NCBI RefSeq assembly: GCF_013283645.1
Contig: NZ_JABEKV010000001.1
Coordinates: 62,001 to 126,000, forward strand
DNA: 64,000 bases
Reading direction: 5' to 3'
DNA from: Sinorhizobium psoraleae
GTDB taxonomy: Bacteria; Pseudomonadota; Alphaproteobacteria; Rhizobiales; Rhizobiaceae
The position numbers were made by a program, and so were the translations under genes. Positions 18,916 through 28,230 of this stretch are shown here, one piece after another (position 1 is the first letter of the stretch; each line of letters begins with the position of its first letter). Below the pieces are notes generated by a model. It saw nothing but the letters and a program-made list of their open reading frames with translations. It had not been told where the DNA came from and did no database searches.

Positions 18916-19507
18916 CGATCGAGCCCAGGTCACGGAGTTTCGAGAGGAGCGGCAACATCGGCAAGCCGAGAATCGTGAAATAGTCGCCTTCGATCTTTTC
19001 GAAGAGCTGGATGCCCTCGCCTTCGAGCTGATAGGCGCCGACGCTTGCAAGCGCCTTCTCGCCGACCTTTGCAAGGTGTCTTTCGATGAAGCCCCGAGTG
19101 AGCGGCCGCACGGTCATATGGGCAGAGGAAACGTGGCGCCAGACGACCTCGCCGTCACGGACGAGAACGATCGCACTGTTCAGACTGTGCGTCTTGCCGG
19201 ACAGCGAAAAGAGATGGTCGGCCGCCTCGGCCGTGTCCTTCGGCTTGTGATAGACGCGCGACCCGAGCGACATGGTCTGATCCGAACCGATAACGAGCGC
19301 GCCATCGAAATGCCGTGCGACATCCCTTGCCTTGGCCTCCGCCAATTCCAGCGCGACATCCGATGGCGAAGCGCCGCTTGCCTCGAGCGGTTGCTCCAAT
19401 GCCCGTTCGTCCACGTTGGCGGCTCTTGCCTGAAATGTCAGCCCGGCGTTTTCCAACAGCGCGCGACGAAAGGGACTGGCGGAAGCCAACACGAGTGCGG
19501 TCGTCAT
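18908..19507 (-). CDS. maf: Maf-like nucleotide pyrophosphatase
   Basis: A 199-residue Maf/HAM1-fold protein that hydrolyses non-canonical or canonical nucleoside triphosphates to monophosphates. The N-terminal [19 protein letters not shown], the [15 protein letters not shown] helix ([14 protein letters not shown]), the [18 protein letters not shown] loop and the late [21 protein letters not shown] are family signatures. Start at ATG 19507, 29 bp after the PPSR stop. The 3' end overlaps aroE. Confidence 0.93.
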   Translation of the reverse strand: MTTALVLASASPFRRALLENAGLTFQARAANVDERALEQPLEASGASPSDVALELAEAKARDVARHFDGALVIGSDQTMSLGSRVYHKPKDTAEAADHLFSLSGKTHSLNSAIVLVRDGEVVWRHVSSAHMTVRPLTRGFIERHLAKVGEKALASVGAYQLEGEGIQLFEKIEGDYFTILGLPMLPLLSKLRDLGSIDA

Positions 19508-19536
19508 TGTTAAATCCCGGGTTTTCCTGTTTCGCT

Positions 19537-20358
19537 CTATCTGAGCCGCGGGCGCAGGGCAACGATCGCAGCGGCGGTTTCCTCGATCGACCGGCGCGTC
19601 ACGTCGATCATTGGCCAATTGTTGCGCGCACAGAGCGAACGGGCATATTTCAACTCCTCGGCGATCGAGGCCCGGTCGGTATACTGTTCGCCATGGAAGC
19701 TCTGGGTCGTCCCGAGCAGGCGGTGCTGGCGCACCTGCGAGATCCTGTCGGCCGTCGCGATAAGGCCGACGACGAGCGGTTTCGTCGCGCTGATCAGACC
19801 GTCCGGCAACGGCACACCAGGCACGATCGGGATGTTCGCCGTTTTGATGCCGCGATTGGCAAGATAGATGCTCGTCGGCGTCTTCGATGTACGACTTACG
19901 CCGACAAGAACGACATCCGCCTCGTCGAAATCCGCCGGCATCTGGCCATCGTCATGGTCCATGGTGAAGTTCAGCGCCTCGATCCGGGCGAAATACTCGG
20001 CGTCCATGACGTGCTGCGCTCCCGAGCGGCGCCGGGATGGCGAGCCGAGATAAGACTGAAACAGATCGATGATCGGATCCAGCACCGAAACACAAGGCAC
20101 GCCGATCTCGCGGCAGCGCTGATCGATGATGTCGGCAAGCTCGCGGTCGACGATCGTGTAAAGAACAATGCCCGGCGCGCCATCGATCGCGTCCAGCACC
20201 TGCATCAGCTGCTTCCGGTTCCGGATCAGCGGATAGACGTGCTCCAGCGCATGCGACGACTGGAATTGCGCCGCGGCCGCGCGTCCCGCTGCAATCAGAG
20301 TCTCGCCCGTCGAATCGGAGACGAGATGCAGGTGGAAATAGTTTTTTCGGTTCTCCAC
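19537..20358 (-). CDS. Pyruvate, phosphate dikinase regulatory protein (DUF299 kinase/pyrophosphorylase)
   Basis: A 273-residue DUF299 protein (PPSR). It phosphorylates and dephosphorylates a Thr of PPDK or PEP synthetase, using ADP and phosphate. The start [21 protein letters not shown], the P-loop [18 protein letters not shown] and [19 protein letters not shown] ([14 protein letters not shown]) segments are characteristic. It is the first minus-strand gene left of the origin; a PPSR gene next to hemE across oriC is the usual rhizobial arrangement. Confidence 0.94.
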   Translation of the reverse strand: MENRKNYFHLHLVSDSTGETLIAAGRAAAAQFQSSHALEHVYPLIRNRKQLMQVLDAIDGAPGIVLYTIVDRELADIIDQRCREIGVPCVSVLDPIIDLFQSYLGSPSRRRSGAQHVMDAEYFARIEALNFTMDHDDGQMPADFDEADVVLVGVSRTSKTPTSIYLANRGIKTANIPIVPGVPLPDGLISATKPLVVGLIATADRISQVRQHRLLGTTQSFHGEQYTDRASIAEELKYARSLCARNNWPMIDVTRRSIEETAAAIVALRPRLR

Positions 20359-20765
20359 GCAATTCTCCGGGGGCTGTTGATAGGCCGGGACAAAAACAGC
20401 TAACGGCGCGGCAGCCGTTCAGGCAAGTGGAAAAGCGCCGACTTATTCACATCCCAGCCTCTTCCGGAGAACGTCGAGCGTCTCATGTGGACAAGACTCA
20501 TGGCGACGACAAAATGTCACGCGGTTCGACAGGTTGTCCACAGAAAGTGCAAGATTCGCGAACCACGTAAGTTTCGGATTTTTCAATGTTTTCTGCTCTT
20601 TCCTCGCTCCGTCACGGAGAATTGCCTATTTTCTCCCGGCATCGCACGGCTCGAGTGGGACCACTGGATGAACTGCGGATGGAATTTAATCCTTGATAGC
20701 CACCGACTCTAAGAAATAGAAACCTTTTAGATTCAGTTTGATTATTAGATTGGGAGAAGTCGCGG
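20359..20765. other. Probable chromosomal origin of replication (oriC)
   Basis: A 407-bp non-coding region between divergent PPSR and hemE. It has three DnaA boxes: TTATTCACA (20443-20451), TTGTCCACA on minus (20486-20494) and TTGTCCACA on plus (20534-20542). Four GANTC methylation sites occur at 20495, 20553, 20706 and 20731. The right third (about 20690-20760) is strongly AT-rich and could be the unwinding element. Genes to the left are almost all minus and those to the right almost all plus, as expected around an origin. Sinorhizobium meliloti and Caulobacter origins are known to lie next to hemE, and parAB is 8-9 kb away here. Confidence 0.85.
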
Positions 20766-21797
20766 GTGAGCGTGAAACGTCGCAAGGTCCTCGAGGTGCT
20801 GGACGGGAAGTGTCTCACGCCTCCACCGATCTGGCTCATGCGCCAGGCAGGACGTTACCTCCCGGAATATCGTGAGACGCGGGCGAAGGCTGGAAGCTTC
20901 CTCGATCTTTGCTACACGCCCGAACTGGCTGTGGAAGTGACATTGCAGCCGATCCGGCGATATGCTTTCGACGCGGCAATCCTCTTTTCCGACATCCTCG
21001 TGATCCCGGATGCGCTTCACCGGAATGTGCGCTTCGAGGAAGGTCACGGCCCGAAGATGGATCCGATCGACGCTGACGGAGTTGCGCGCCTGAGTGCGGC
21101 CGGCGTCTCCGATCACCTGCGGCCGGTGTTCGAGACGGTATCGCGGCTGCGTCGGGAGTTGCCGGCGGAGACGACGCTGCTTGGTTTCTGCGGCGCACCA
21201 TGGACCGTAGCGACCTATATGATCGCCGGGCACGGAACGCCGGATCAGGCTCCTGCCCGTCTGTTCGCCTATCGCTACCCGAAAGCGTTCGACGATCTGC
21301 TGGCGTTCCTGGCTGACATTTCGGCGGACTATCTGGTGGAGCAGATCGACGCGGGTGCGGATGCGGTGCAAATCTTCGATTCCTGGGCGGGTGTGCTGGG
21401 CGAGGAGGAATTCGCCCGTTTTGCCGTCGAGCCCGTCCGGCGGATGATCGCTTCCGTTCGCGCGAGGCGACCGGCAGCCAAGGTCATTGCCTTCGCGAAG
21501 GGCGCGGGGCTTTTGCTGAAGGATTATCGACAGTCGACCCGCGCCGACGCGATCGGGCTCGACTGGTCGGTGCCCCTGTCGTTTGCGGCCGAGCTGCAGA
21601 AGGACGGCCCTGTCCAAGGGAACCTCGATCCGATGCGGGTCGTTGCGGGCGGCGCCGCTTTGGATAGCGGAATCGACCGGATCCTCGATGCGCTCGGAAA
21701 CGGGCCGCTGATCTTCAATCTGGGCCATGGGATTACGCCGCAGGCGGACCCGGATCACGTCGCGGCGCTGGTTTCCCGGGTCCGCGGGAGACGATGA
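20766..21797 (+). CDS. hemE: Uroporphyrinogen decarboxylase
   Basis: A 343-residue enzyme that converts uroporphyrinogen III to coproporphyrinogen III in heme synthesis. The signatures [20 protein letters not shown] and [16 protein letters not shown], the catalytic Asp in [14 protein letters not shown] and the C-terminal [15 protein letters not shown] are all present. The start is GTG 20766, preceded by GGGAGAAG. Its stop overlaps hemJ by 4 bp. Confidence 0.97.
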   Translation: MSVKRRKVLEVLDGKCLTPPPIWLMRQAGRYLPEYRETRAKAGSFLDLCYTPELAVEVTLQPIRRYAFDAAILFSDILVIPDALHRNVRFEEGHGPKMDPIDADGVARLSAAGVSDHLRPVFETVSRLRRELPAETTLLGFCGAPWTVATYMIAGHGTPDQAPARLFAYRYPKAFDDLLAFLADISADYLVEQIDAGADAVQIFDSWAGVLGEEEFARFAVEPVRRMIASVRARRPAAKVIAFAKGAGLLLKDYRQSTRADAIGLDWSVPLSFAAELQKDGPVQGNLDPMRVVAGGAALDSGIDRILDALGNGPLIFNLGHGITPQADPDHVAALVSRVRGRR

Positions 21798-22336
21798 AGG
21801 TGGAGCGCCAGACCGACAGCGGCCCGGGGAACAGGGCGCGCCTGCGCGCCTGGATCGCCCTCTCCGCCTTTGCCCTGCTGCTGGTCGGCCTCTTCGTGCT
21901 GCAGCCGGACGATCTCTACCTTTGGATCAAGGCGTTGCACGTCATTGCGGTCATATCCTGGATGGCAGCGCTCCTCTACATGCCGCGCCTCTTCATCTAC
22001 CACACCGACGCGGCGCCGGGATCGGCGCAGTCCGAGACGTTCAAGATGATGGAACGGCGCTTGCTGAAGGTCATCATGAACCCGGCGATGATGATCTCAT
22101 GGGCGCTCGGCCTTTATCTTGCCTGGAGCGTTTATGGCTTTCAGGGCGGCTGGCTGCACGCCAAGCTGTTTTTCGTCGTGCTGCTGACGGTGGTGCACAT
22201 GCATTTCAGCCGCGCAGTGAAAGCGTTCGAGCGTGACGAGAATCACCGCGATGCTCGCTACTGGCGGCTGATGAACGAAGCACCGACACTGCTGATGATT
22301 CTCATCGTCATCATGGTCGTGGTGAAACCATTTTGA
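21794..22336 (+). CDS. hemJ: Protoporphyrinogen IX oxidase HemJ
   Basis: A 180-residue integral membrane protein with four predicted helices ([63 protein letters not shown]; a final [12 protein letters not shown]). The conserved His in KALHVIAV and the motif MPRLFIYH are typical of HemJ, which oxidises protoporphyrinogen IX in bacteria lacking HemG/HemY. Translation is coupled to hemE through an ATGA overlap. Confidence 0.92.
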   Translation: MKVERQTDSGPGNRARLRAWIALSAFALLLVGLFVLQPDDLYLWIKALHVIAVISWMAALLYMPRLFIYHTDAAPGSAQSETFKMMERRLLKVIMNPAMMISWALGLYLAWSVYGFQGGWLHAKLFFVVLLTVVHMHFSRAVKAFERDENHRDARYWRLMNEAPTLLMILIVIMVVVKPF

Positions 22337-22392
22337 ATTCAATCGATTTTTAGCTGCAATAGTTGTCGCTAATTTGTGCGAGCCCCTTGCGG

Positions 22393-22408
22393 CGTTTCAC
22401 GTGAATCG
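22393..22408. other. parS-like site 2 (three mismatches)
   Basis: CGTTTCACGTGAATCG in the hemJ-rho gap keeps the inner TTTCACGTGAA core but differs at positions 1, 14 and 16 of the parS consensus. It is weaker than the other sites. Confidence 0.55.
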
Positions 22409-22458
22409 CTATTTTCCCTCATCTCCTTCTTCTCGTGGCTTGTGACAAAGTTTAGAGC

Positions 22459-22520
22459 CTGCCTCTTCCCTCTCGCAGCTCCCTTACAAAATCACGCCAA
22501 CCTCCATTCCCCATACGACA
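22459..22520 (+). promoter_or_regulatory. C-rich, G-poor rho leader, possible rut site
   Basis: The 196-bp region before rho ends in about 60 bp rich in C and poor in G (beginning CCTGCCTCTTCCCTCTC and running to CCCCATACGACACG), without an evident hairpin. Such unstructured C-rich RNA is the known loading site of Rho, and rho leaders in other bacteria attenuate their own transcription. That this one does is inferred. Confidence 0.45.
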
Positions 22521-22532
22521 CGTGGACTCTTC

Positions 22533-23798
22533 ATGGCTGAAATGAAGCTTCAAGAACTTAAGAACAAGACGCCGACCGATCTCCTGGCCTTTGCCGAAGA
22601 GCTCGAGGTCGAGAACGCCAGCACGATGCGCAAGCAGGAGTTGATGTTCGCAATCCTCAAGATGCTCGCCACGCAGGATACGGAGATCATCGGTGAAGGC
22701 GTCGTTGAGGTGCTGCAGGACGGGTTCGGCTTCCTCCGCTCCGCCAATGCAAACTACCTTCCCGGTCCGGACGATATCTATATTTCGCCCTCGCAGATCC
22801 GCCGGTTTTCCCTGAAGACCGGCGATACGGTCGAAGGACCGATTCGTGGTCCGAAGGAAGGCGAGCGTTATTTCGCGCTGCTGAAGGTCAACACGATCAA
22901 CTTCGACGATCCGGAAAGAATCCGCCACAAGGTGCATTTCGACAACCTGACGCCGCTCTATCCGAACGAGCGGTTCAAGATGGAACTCGAGGTTCCGACG
23001 TCGAAAGATCTTTCCGCTCGCGTCATCGATCTGGTGGCGCCGCTTGGAAAGGGCCAGCGCGGACTGATCGTGGCGCCGCCACGCACCGGTAAGACGGTGC
23101 TACTGCAGAACATCGCGCACTCGATCACCGCCAACCATCCCGAGTGCTATCTGATCGTTCTCCTGATCGATGAACGGCCGGAAGAAGTGACCGACATGCA
23201 GCGCTCGGTGAAGGGCGAAGTGGTCTCCTCGACTTTCGATGAGCCGGCGACGCGCCACGTGCAGGTTGCCGAGATGGTCATCGAGAAGGCGAAGCGCCTC
23301 GTCGAGCACGGCAGGGACGTCGTTATTCTGCTCGACTCGATCACGCGCCTCGGCCGCGCCTACAACACAGTCGTGCCGTCATCCGGTAAGGTCCTGACCG
23401 GCGGTGTCGATGCCAACGCGCTCCAGCGCCCGAAGCGTTTCTTCGGTGCGGCGCGCAACATCGAGGAAGGCGGCTCGCTGACGATTATCGCGACCGCGCT
23501 GATCGATACCGGCAGCCGCATGGACGAAGTGATCTTCGAAGAATTCAAGGGCACCGGTAACTCCGAAATCGTTCTTGATCGCAAGGTCGCCGATAAGCGC
23601 ATCTTCCCGGCCATGGACATTCTGAAGTCCGGGACGCGCAAGGAGGATCTCCTGGTGCCGCGGCAGGATCTCCAGAAGATCTTCGTTCTTCGCCGCATCC
23701 TTGCTCCGATGGGCACCACCGACGCAATCGAGTTCCTGATCGACAAGCTGAAGCAGACGAAGACGAACGGCGATTTCTTCGAATCGATGAATACCTGA
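22533..23798 (+). CDS. rho: Transcription termination factor Rho
   Basis: A 421-residue Rho helicase. The N-terminal RHO_N domain ([37 protein letters not shown]) is followed by the cold-shock-like RNA-binding fold ([29 protein letters not shown]) and the ATPase domain with Walker A APPRTGKT near residue 180, Walker [17 protein letters not shown] and the Q-loop region [16 protein letters not shown]. Normal length. A hairpin terminator follows. Confidence 0.98.
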   Translation: MAEMKLQELKNKTPTDLLAFAEELEVENASTMRKQELMFAILKMLATQDTEIIGEGVVEVLQDGFGFLRSANANYLPGPDDIYISPSQIRRFSLKTGDTVEGPIRGPKEGERYFALLKVNTINFDDPERIRHKVHFDNLTPLYPNERFKMELEVPTSKDLSARVIDLVAPLGKGQRGLIVAPPRTGKTVLLQNIAHSITANHPECYLIVLLIDERPEEVTDMQRSVKGEVVSSTFDEPATRHVQVAEMVIEKAKRLVEHGRDVVILLDSITRLGRAYNTVVPSSGKVLTGGVDANALQRPKRFFGAARNIEEGGSLTIIATALIDTGSRMDEVIFEEFKGTGNSEIVLDRKVADKRIFPAMDILKSGTRKEDLLVPRQDLQKIFVLRRILAPMGTTDAIEFLIDKLKQTKTNGDFFESMNT

Positions 23799-23824
23799 GA
23801 AGTTTTCGAGTCTGCCGGTTTTAA

Positions 23825-23860
23825 ATGGCCAGGGCGCACCGCGTCTTGGCCATTTTCATT
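23825..23860 (+). terminator. Terminator after rho
   Basis: AAATGGCCA (23825-23833) pairs with TGGCCATTT (23849-23857) and runs into TTTTCATTT. Confidence 0.75.
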
Positions 23861-24005
23861 TGCGGCATCGAGTTTCCTTAGCCGGATTCGACGGAACGCG
23901 TGGCGTGTGCGGTTTCGGCCTCTGCCTTGCGGCAGAAATTGCCGCCGCCCGGCCATGCCCCGGCAACGCCGCGGCGAATTACCACAACAGGTTGAAAGGC
24001 GGCAG

Positions 24006-24251
24006 TCACGGCTGTTGCCGGCCTTCGAGTCTGGATCTCAGTTGCAGTAGCCGTGCACGTGGCCTTAAGAGGAAAAGGATAATGAGAGCACAGACCCAGG
24101 TGTAGACAGCTGGGATCCCCGTTGCCGCGCTCACAAAAGCGGAGGCCACTGTGGCCAAGCCGAACCAAATCCCGAAGCTGAGCCGGTTGGTAAAAATGTT
24201 CCAGCCAAGGTCACGTAAGTGCTTTTGCCATCGAATATCGTTCAAAGCCAT
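24006..24251 (-). CDS. Small two-helix membrane protein, unknown function
   Basis: An 81-residue ORF with two likely membrane helices (about residues 24-42, LSFGIWFGLATVASAFVSAA, and 47-62, VYTWVCALIILFLL) flanked by basic ends, RWQKHLRDLGWNIFTNR and RPRARLLQLRSRLEG, giving a plausible positive-inside topology. A weak GGAAG sequence precedes ATG 24251. It lies downstream of two smaller ORFs on the same strand. I do not recognise the family. Confidence 0.5.
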   Translation of the reverse strand: MALNDIRWQKHLRDLGWNIFTNRLSFGIWFGLATVASAFVSAATGIPAVYTWVCALIILFLLRPRARLLQLRSRLEGRQQP

Positions 24252-24254
24252 TGA

Positions 24255-24326
24255 TCAGCTCGCTTCCGCCGTACCTTGGATCGTGAGCCAAATCCTCTTA
24301 ACAAAGAGTGGAAGTTCGCTCATCAT
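24255..24326 (-). CDS. Possible 23-residue ORF between two small genes
   Basis: ATGATG at 24326 opens a 23-residue frame (MMSELPLFVKRIWLTIQGTA then EAS) ending 3 bp before the next ATG. GGTGGAAGG lies just upstream, and it starts 11 bp after the preceding small gene. It could be a translated coupling peptide or chance; there is no homology that I can recognise. Confidence 0.25.
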   Translation of the reverse strand: MMSELPLFVKRIWLTIQGTAEAS

Positions 24327-24337
24327 CCTTCCACCTT

Positions 24338-24514
24338 TCAATGCCTCGTCGTCTCGCCTTCAAGGCCGACGACAGGCTTGCCGTCCTCGACGAGGATCAT
24401 TGCCGCCTTGCCCTTCGCCATCGCCTCTGCAAGTTCCTTCGCGACGCGTTCGCCGTGGCCGGGATGCTGGCCCTCGAAATGCTTGACCAATTCGGCGAAA
24501 CTGATCTGGGTCAT
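24338..24514 (-). CDS. Small conserved-looking protein (58 residues), unknown function
   Basis: A 58-residue soluble ORF, MTQISFAELVKHFEGQHPGH followed by a lysine/alanine-rich helix (ERVAKELAEAMAKGKAAMI) and LVEDGKPVVGLEGETTRH. The last part looks like the short hydrophobic strand-turn of antitoxin-like or phospho-acceptor small proteins, but no family is assigned. It has one of the best ribosome binding sites in the area (AGGAGGAAGGAAG before ATG 24514) and high third-position GC, so it is probably real. It is too short for ordinary ORF lists and heads a short minus-strand run with the 81-residue membrane protein. Confidence 0.55.
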   Translation of the reverse strand: MTQISFAELVKHFEGQHPGHGERVAKELAEAMAKGKAAMILVEDGKPVVGLEGETTRH

Positions 24515-24571
24515 CTTCCTTCCTCCTTGCGGCGCAGCAAGCGTGTCGCCGTGGCAGCGGCGCGGATGGCA

Positions 24572-24772
24572 CTAACACAAGAGCAGCTTGCTCTTGAGGC
24601 TGAGGACGCGTGCCGACAGTTCGGGATTGGCGCGGACATAGCTTTCGTATCGGTCGCAGACGAGCGATGATTCACGTGAAACACGCGGCTCGCGGTTCGC
24701 AGGAGTCGCGGCGCTGCTGTGAGATACTTGATTTCCGCCGCCGCTGGGTGCATAAGTCGCGGCGCTCTGCAT
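24572..24772 (-). CDS. Possible small ORF spanning a parS site
   Basis: A 66-residue frame whose C-terminal half, SSLVCDRYESYVRANPELSA then RVLSLKSKLLLC, has the high third-position GC of real genes here; the N-terminal half is low-complexity. The parS site 24668-24683 is inside the frame and reads VSRE. The true start is uncertain and may be closer to the conserved-looking half. Function unknown. Confidence 0.35.
   Translation of the reverse strand: MQSAATYAPSGGGNQVSHSSAATPANREPRVSRESSLVCDRYESYVRANPELSARVLSLKSKLLLC
24668..24683. other. parS-like site 3 (one mismatch)
   Basis: TGATTCACGTGAAACA matches the parS consensus except at position 3. It lies in the 398-bp stretch between the small ORFs and mnmE, about 4 kb right of oriC. 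Confidence 0.85.
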
Positions 24773-24912
24773 CCTGTGCAGAAATGGCGAGAGTTGCTTG
24801 GCAGAACGAAGACGATGCCGTTCAAGGAAGCAGCCGCTCTAACCCTCAACGACAGAATTTGAACCGAGCTCGCGGCACTATGCAGTGCGCTCGGGGATGG
24901 CCGGTAACCGCG

Positions 24913-26238
24913 ATGCAGTTTACGGATACGATATACGCACTTTCGAGCGGCGCCTTGCCGGCGGGCGTTGCGGTTATCCGCATCAGCGGACCGGCAACGG
25001 CCAACGCGGTTGCGCAGCTTTGCGGGTCCTTGCCGCAAGCTCGTTCCGCGAGCTTGAAAACGATTCGGACTCGAAACGGTGATCCGTTGGACAGCGGGCT
25101 CGTGCTTTATTTTCCGGGGCCGGCTTCCTTTACGGGCGAGGACTGCTGCGAGTTGCAGGTTCACGGCGGGCGAGCCGTCGTTCACGCGATACTGGACGAG
25201 CTTGCGGGAATTGACGGCCTGCGCCATGCGGAGGCGGGCGAGTTTTCACGGCGTGCGTTTCAGAACGGCAAGATGGATCTGGTTGAGGTGGAGGGCCTTG
25301 CCGATCTGATCGCGGCCGAGACGGAGATGCAGCGGCGGTTGGCGCTCGAACATTCGGGCGGCGGCCAGTCTTCGCTCTACGAAGGTTGGGCGCGTCGCCT
25401 GACGCATGCGCGGGCGATGATCGAAGCCGAACTTGATTTCGCCGATGAGGAGGACGTCCCCGGTTCGGTCAGCGCATCGATCTGGAAGGACGTCGAGAAG
25501 CTCCGTGGTGAGATCGACGCGCATATCGGCCAGGCAGGTTTGGCGGAAATAATCCGCGATGGTCTCAAGATCGTCATTGCCGGTGAGCCGAATGCCGGGA
25601 AGTCGAGTCTGTTGAATGCGTTGGCGAAGCGCGACATCGCCATCGTCACGGAAATTGCCGGAACGACTCGTGACATTATTTCGGTCGACCTTTCCTTAGC
25701 CGGATTCTCCGTTAAGTTGTTCGACACCGCAGGGTTGCGGGAGACCGAAGAACTCGTCGAGCGAGAGGGAATTCGGCGCGCACTGGAGACTATCGGAAGG
25801 GCCGATCTCGTGCTTCTGTTATCGGATAATCCGGCACGTTTTGCTGTTAGTGAAGCCGTTCCGGGTAATGTCCCGCTCATAAGGGTCGCGACGAAGATTG
25901 ATCGAGGCGACGTTTCGTGGCTGCCAAGTGATGCGGATGTATTCCTGTCGACCAAGACCGGGGCTGGCATCGCCGACCTGCTCGACGTATTGGGGACCTA
26001 CCTCCCTGATCTGGCGGGCAAGGCGTCATTGTCAATGCCATCGCGAAAGCGTCATGTCGATTGTCTTCGTCAGGCGAGCGCGGCTTTGGAGCGCGGTTTA
26101 TCGTCGGCGGCCCTGGGACTGGACATTCAGGCGGAGCAACTTCGCGTTGCCGGCGATGCGCTCGGCCGGATCACGGGGCGGGTCGACGTGGAGAACTTGC
26201 TCGATGTGATATTTTCTGAGTTCTGTATCGGTAAATAG
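24913..26238 (+). CDS. mnmE: tRNA modification GTPase MnmE
   Basis: A 441-residue GTPase that with MnmG makes the cmnm5U34 modification of tRNA wobble uridines. The N-terminal folate-binding domain starts MQFTDTIYALSSGALPAGVA. The inserted G domain begins near residue 220 with GEPNAGKSSLLNALAKRD, followed by the G3 motif in LFDTAGLRE. The protein ends with the catalytic CIGK. The frame is open 300 bp further up, but ATG 24913 gives the family N-terminus; the upstream portion is low-complexity and contains parS. Confidence 0.96.
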   Translation: MQFTDTIYALSSGALPAGVAVIRISGPATANAVAQLCGSLPQARSASLKTIRTRNGDPLDSGLVLYFPGPASFTGEDCCELQVHGGRAVVHAILDELAGIDGLRHAEAGEFSRRAFQNGKMDLVEVEGLADLIAAETEMQRRLALEHSGGGQSSLYEGWARRLTHARAMIEAELDFADEEDVPGSVSASIWKDVEKLRGEIDAHIGQAGLAEIIRDGLKIVIAGEPNAGKSSLLNALAKRDIAIVTEIAGTTRDIISVDLSLAGFSVKLFDTAGLRETEELVEREGIRRALETIGRADLVLLLSDNPARFAVSEAVPGNVPLIRVATKIDRGDVSWLPSDADVFLSTKTGAGIADLLDVLGTYLPDLAGKASLSMPSRKRHVDCLRQASAALERGLSSAALGLDIQAEQLRVAGDALGRITGRVDVENLLDVIFSEFCIGK

Positions 26239-26277
26239 GTACAACGGGCCAGATACAGCGCCGCGGGTCATTCACCA

Positions 26278-26293
26278 CGTTTCACGTGAAACC
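26278..26293. other. parS-like site 4 (two terminal mismatches)
   Basis: CGTTTCACGTGAAACC has the full 14-bp core GTTTCACGTGAAAC of parS and differs only at the outermost positions. It lies in the 108-bp mnmE-mnmG gap. Confidence 0.85.
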
Positions 26294-26346
26294 GCTTGAC
26301 TCGACCAGTGAAATTCAGAATCAGGCTTTCTAGCTGGAGATTGGGA

Positions 26347-28230
26347 ATGACGAGTTATGATGTCATCGTGATTGGCGGCGGACATGCCGGCTGCGAGGCT
26401 GCCTCTGCATCCGCGCGCCTCGGCGCCAGCACGGTCCTCATCACGCATAGGCGCGATACGATCGGCGTCATGTCTTGCAATCCGGCCATCGGCGGCTTGG
26501 GCAAGGGGCATCTGGTCAGGGAGATTGACGCTCTCGACGGGCTGATGGGACGCGTCGCCGACGCTGCGGGCATACAGTTCCGGCTGCTTAATCGCCGCAA
26601 GGGACCTGCCGTACGGGGCCCGAGGACGCAGGCGGATCGAAGGCTCTATCGTGAGGCGATGCAGCGCGCGATCGGCACTGTCCAGAACCTGTCGGTCATC
26701 GAGGGCGACGCATTCGACCTGCTGACCGAGAATGGAGCCGTTTGCGGCGTTGTCATGAAGGACGGCCGAACCTTTCGCGCGGCGGCCGTCGTGCTGACCA
26801 CGGGCACTTTCCTCAAGGGTTTGATCCATATCGGCGATCGCAAGATTCCGGCGGGGCGTGTCGGAGAAGAACCGTCGCTTGGTCTTTCCGAGACGTTGGC
26901 TCGTTTCGGGCTCAACCTCGGAAGGCTGAAGACCGGGACGCCGGCTCGCCTCGACGGCCGAACGATTGATTGGGACCGCGTCGGTCGCCAGGGGCCGGAC
27001 GAGGATCCGGTGCCCTTCTCGTTCCTGACAGATGAGATCGCCAACCGGCAGATCGATTGCGGCGTGACACGCACAACAGAAACCACGCACAGGCTCATCG
27101 CCGACAATATCCATAGATCTGCGATGTATTCGGGCCAGATCGAGGGTGTCGGTCCGCGCTATTGCCCATCGATCGAGGACAAGATCGTTCGCTTCGGCGA
27201 GCGGGATGGCCATCAGATCTTTCTGGAGCCAGAGGGACTCGATGACGATACGGTCTATCCGAACGGAATTTCGACCTCGCTGCCCGAGGATGTTCAGGGT
27301 GCCTTTATCCGGACGATCCCGGGACTGGAGAACGTGACAATCCTGCAGCCTGGGTATGCGATCGAGTACGATCACGTCGACCCGCGGGAGCTGCAACTGT
27401 CGCTGGCGGTCCGAAAGGCGCCCGGTCTGTTCCTTGCAGGTCAGATTAACGGAACGACCGGGTACGAAGAAGCGGGCGCTCAAGGGCTGGTCGCCGGATT
27501 GAATGCCGCCCTCGCCGCAATGGGACGCCCGCCATTTCAGTTCAGCCGCACAGACTCCTATATCGGCGTGATGATCGATGATCTCACATCGCGCGGTATC
27601 GCCGAACCCTACCGGATGTTCACGTCGCGCGCCGAGTACCGGCTCTCGCTCCGGGCTGACAATGCCGACATGCGGCTGACCCCGGTGGGCGTAGGTCTCG
27701 GGCTCGTCGGTGAGGCGCGTCAGCAGCGTTTCGTCGAGTGGAAAGGTGCCTATGAAAACGGGCGCACACTCCTGCAGTCCCTCTCTGTGACGCCGTCGGA
27801 AGGCAAGCGATTTGGCTTGAAACTGAACCAGGATGGTCAGCGGCGATCGGCATTTGAAATCCTGTCCTATCCGGAGCAATCGATTGGCGGGTTGAAGCCC
27901 CTCTGGCCGGAACTCGACGCGATCGACCGGCGCGTGGTCGAAGCGCTGGAGATCGACGCTGCCTATGCTGTCTATATGGAGAGGCAGGCTGCGGATATTG
28001 CGGGCATTCGTCGGGAAGAAAGTACAAGCATTCCGGAGGACTTCGACTACAGTCTGCTGCCCGGATTGTCGAACGAGCTGAAGCAGAAGCTGACGCAGAA
28101 AAAACCCCGCAACCTGGCGCAGGCCATGAAGATCGACGGTATGACGCCGGCCGCCGCGTCGCTGATTCTCACCTGGTTGAAGCGGCAGGATCGAGAGGTG
28201 CGGCGTGTGGAGAGGCAAAGCGTACAATGA
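26347..28230 (+). CDS. mnmG: tRNA uridine-5-carboxymethylaminomethyl modification enzyme MnmG (GidA)
   Basis: A 627-residue FAD protein, partner of MnmE. The FAD-binding motif [12 protein letters not shown] begins near residue 7, followed by [20 protein letters not shown], the [15 protein letters not shown] loop ([14 protein letters not shown]) and [18 protein letters not shown]. The C-terminal MnmE-binding helical part includes [24 protein letters not shown] 26347 is preceded by GGAG and is preferred over an earlier in-frame ATG. It overlaps rsmG by 4 bp. Confidence 0.97.
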   Translation: MTSYDVIVIGGGHAGCEAASASARLGASTVLITHRRDTIGVMSCNPAIGGLGKGHLVREIDALDGLMGRVADAAGIQFRLLNRRKGPAVRGPRTQADRRLYREAMQRAIGTVQNLSVIEGDAFDLLTENGAVCGVVMKDGRTFRAAAVVLTTGTFLKGLIHIGDRKIPAGRVGEEPSLGLSETLARFGLNLGRLKTGTPARLDGRTIDWDRVGRQGPDEDPVPFSFLTDEIANRQIDCGVTRTTETTHRLIADNIHRSAMYSGQIEGVGPRYCPSIEDKIVRFGERDGHQIFLEPEGLDDDTVYPNGISTSLPEDVQGAFIRTIPGLENVTILQPGYAIEYDHVDPRELQLSLAVRKAPGLFLAGQINGTTGYEEAGAQGLVAGLNAALAAMGRPPFQFSRTDSYIGVMIDDLTSRGIAEPYRMFTSRAEYRLSLRADNADMRLTPVGVGLGLVGEARQQRFVEWKGAYENGRTLLQSLSVTPSEGKRFGLKLNQDGQRRSAFEILSYPEQSIGGLKPLWPELDAIDRRVVEALEIDAAYAVYMERQAADIAGIRREESTSIPEDFDYSLLPGLSNELKQKLTQKKPRNLAQAMKIDGMTPAAASLILTWLKRQDREVRRVERQSVQ

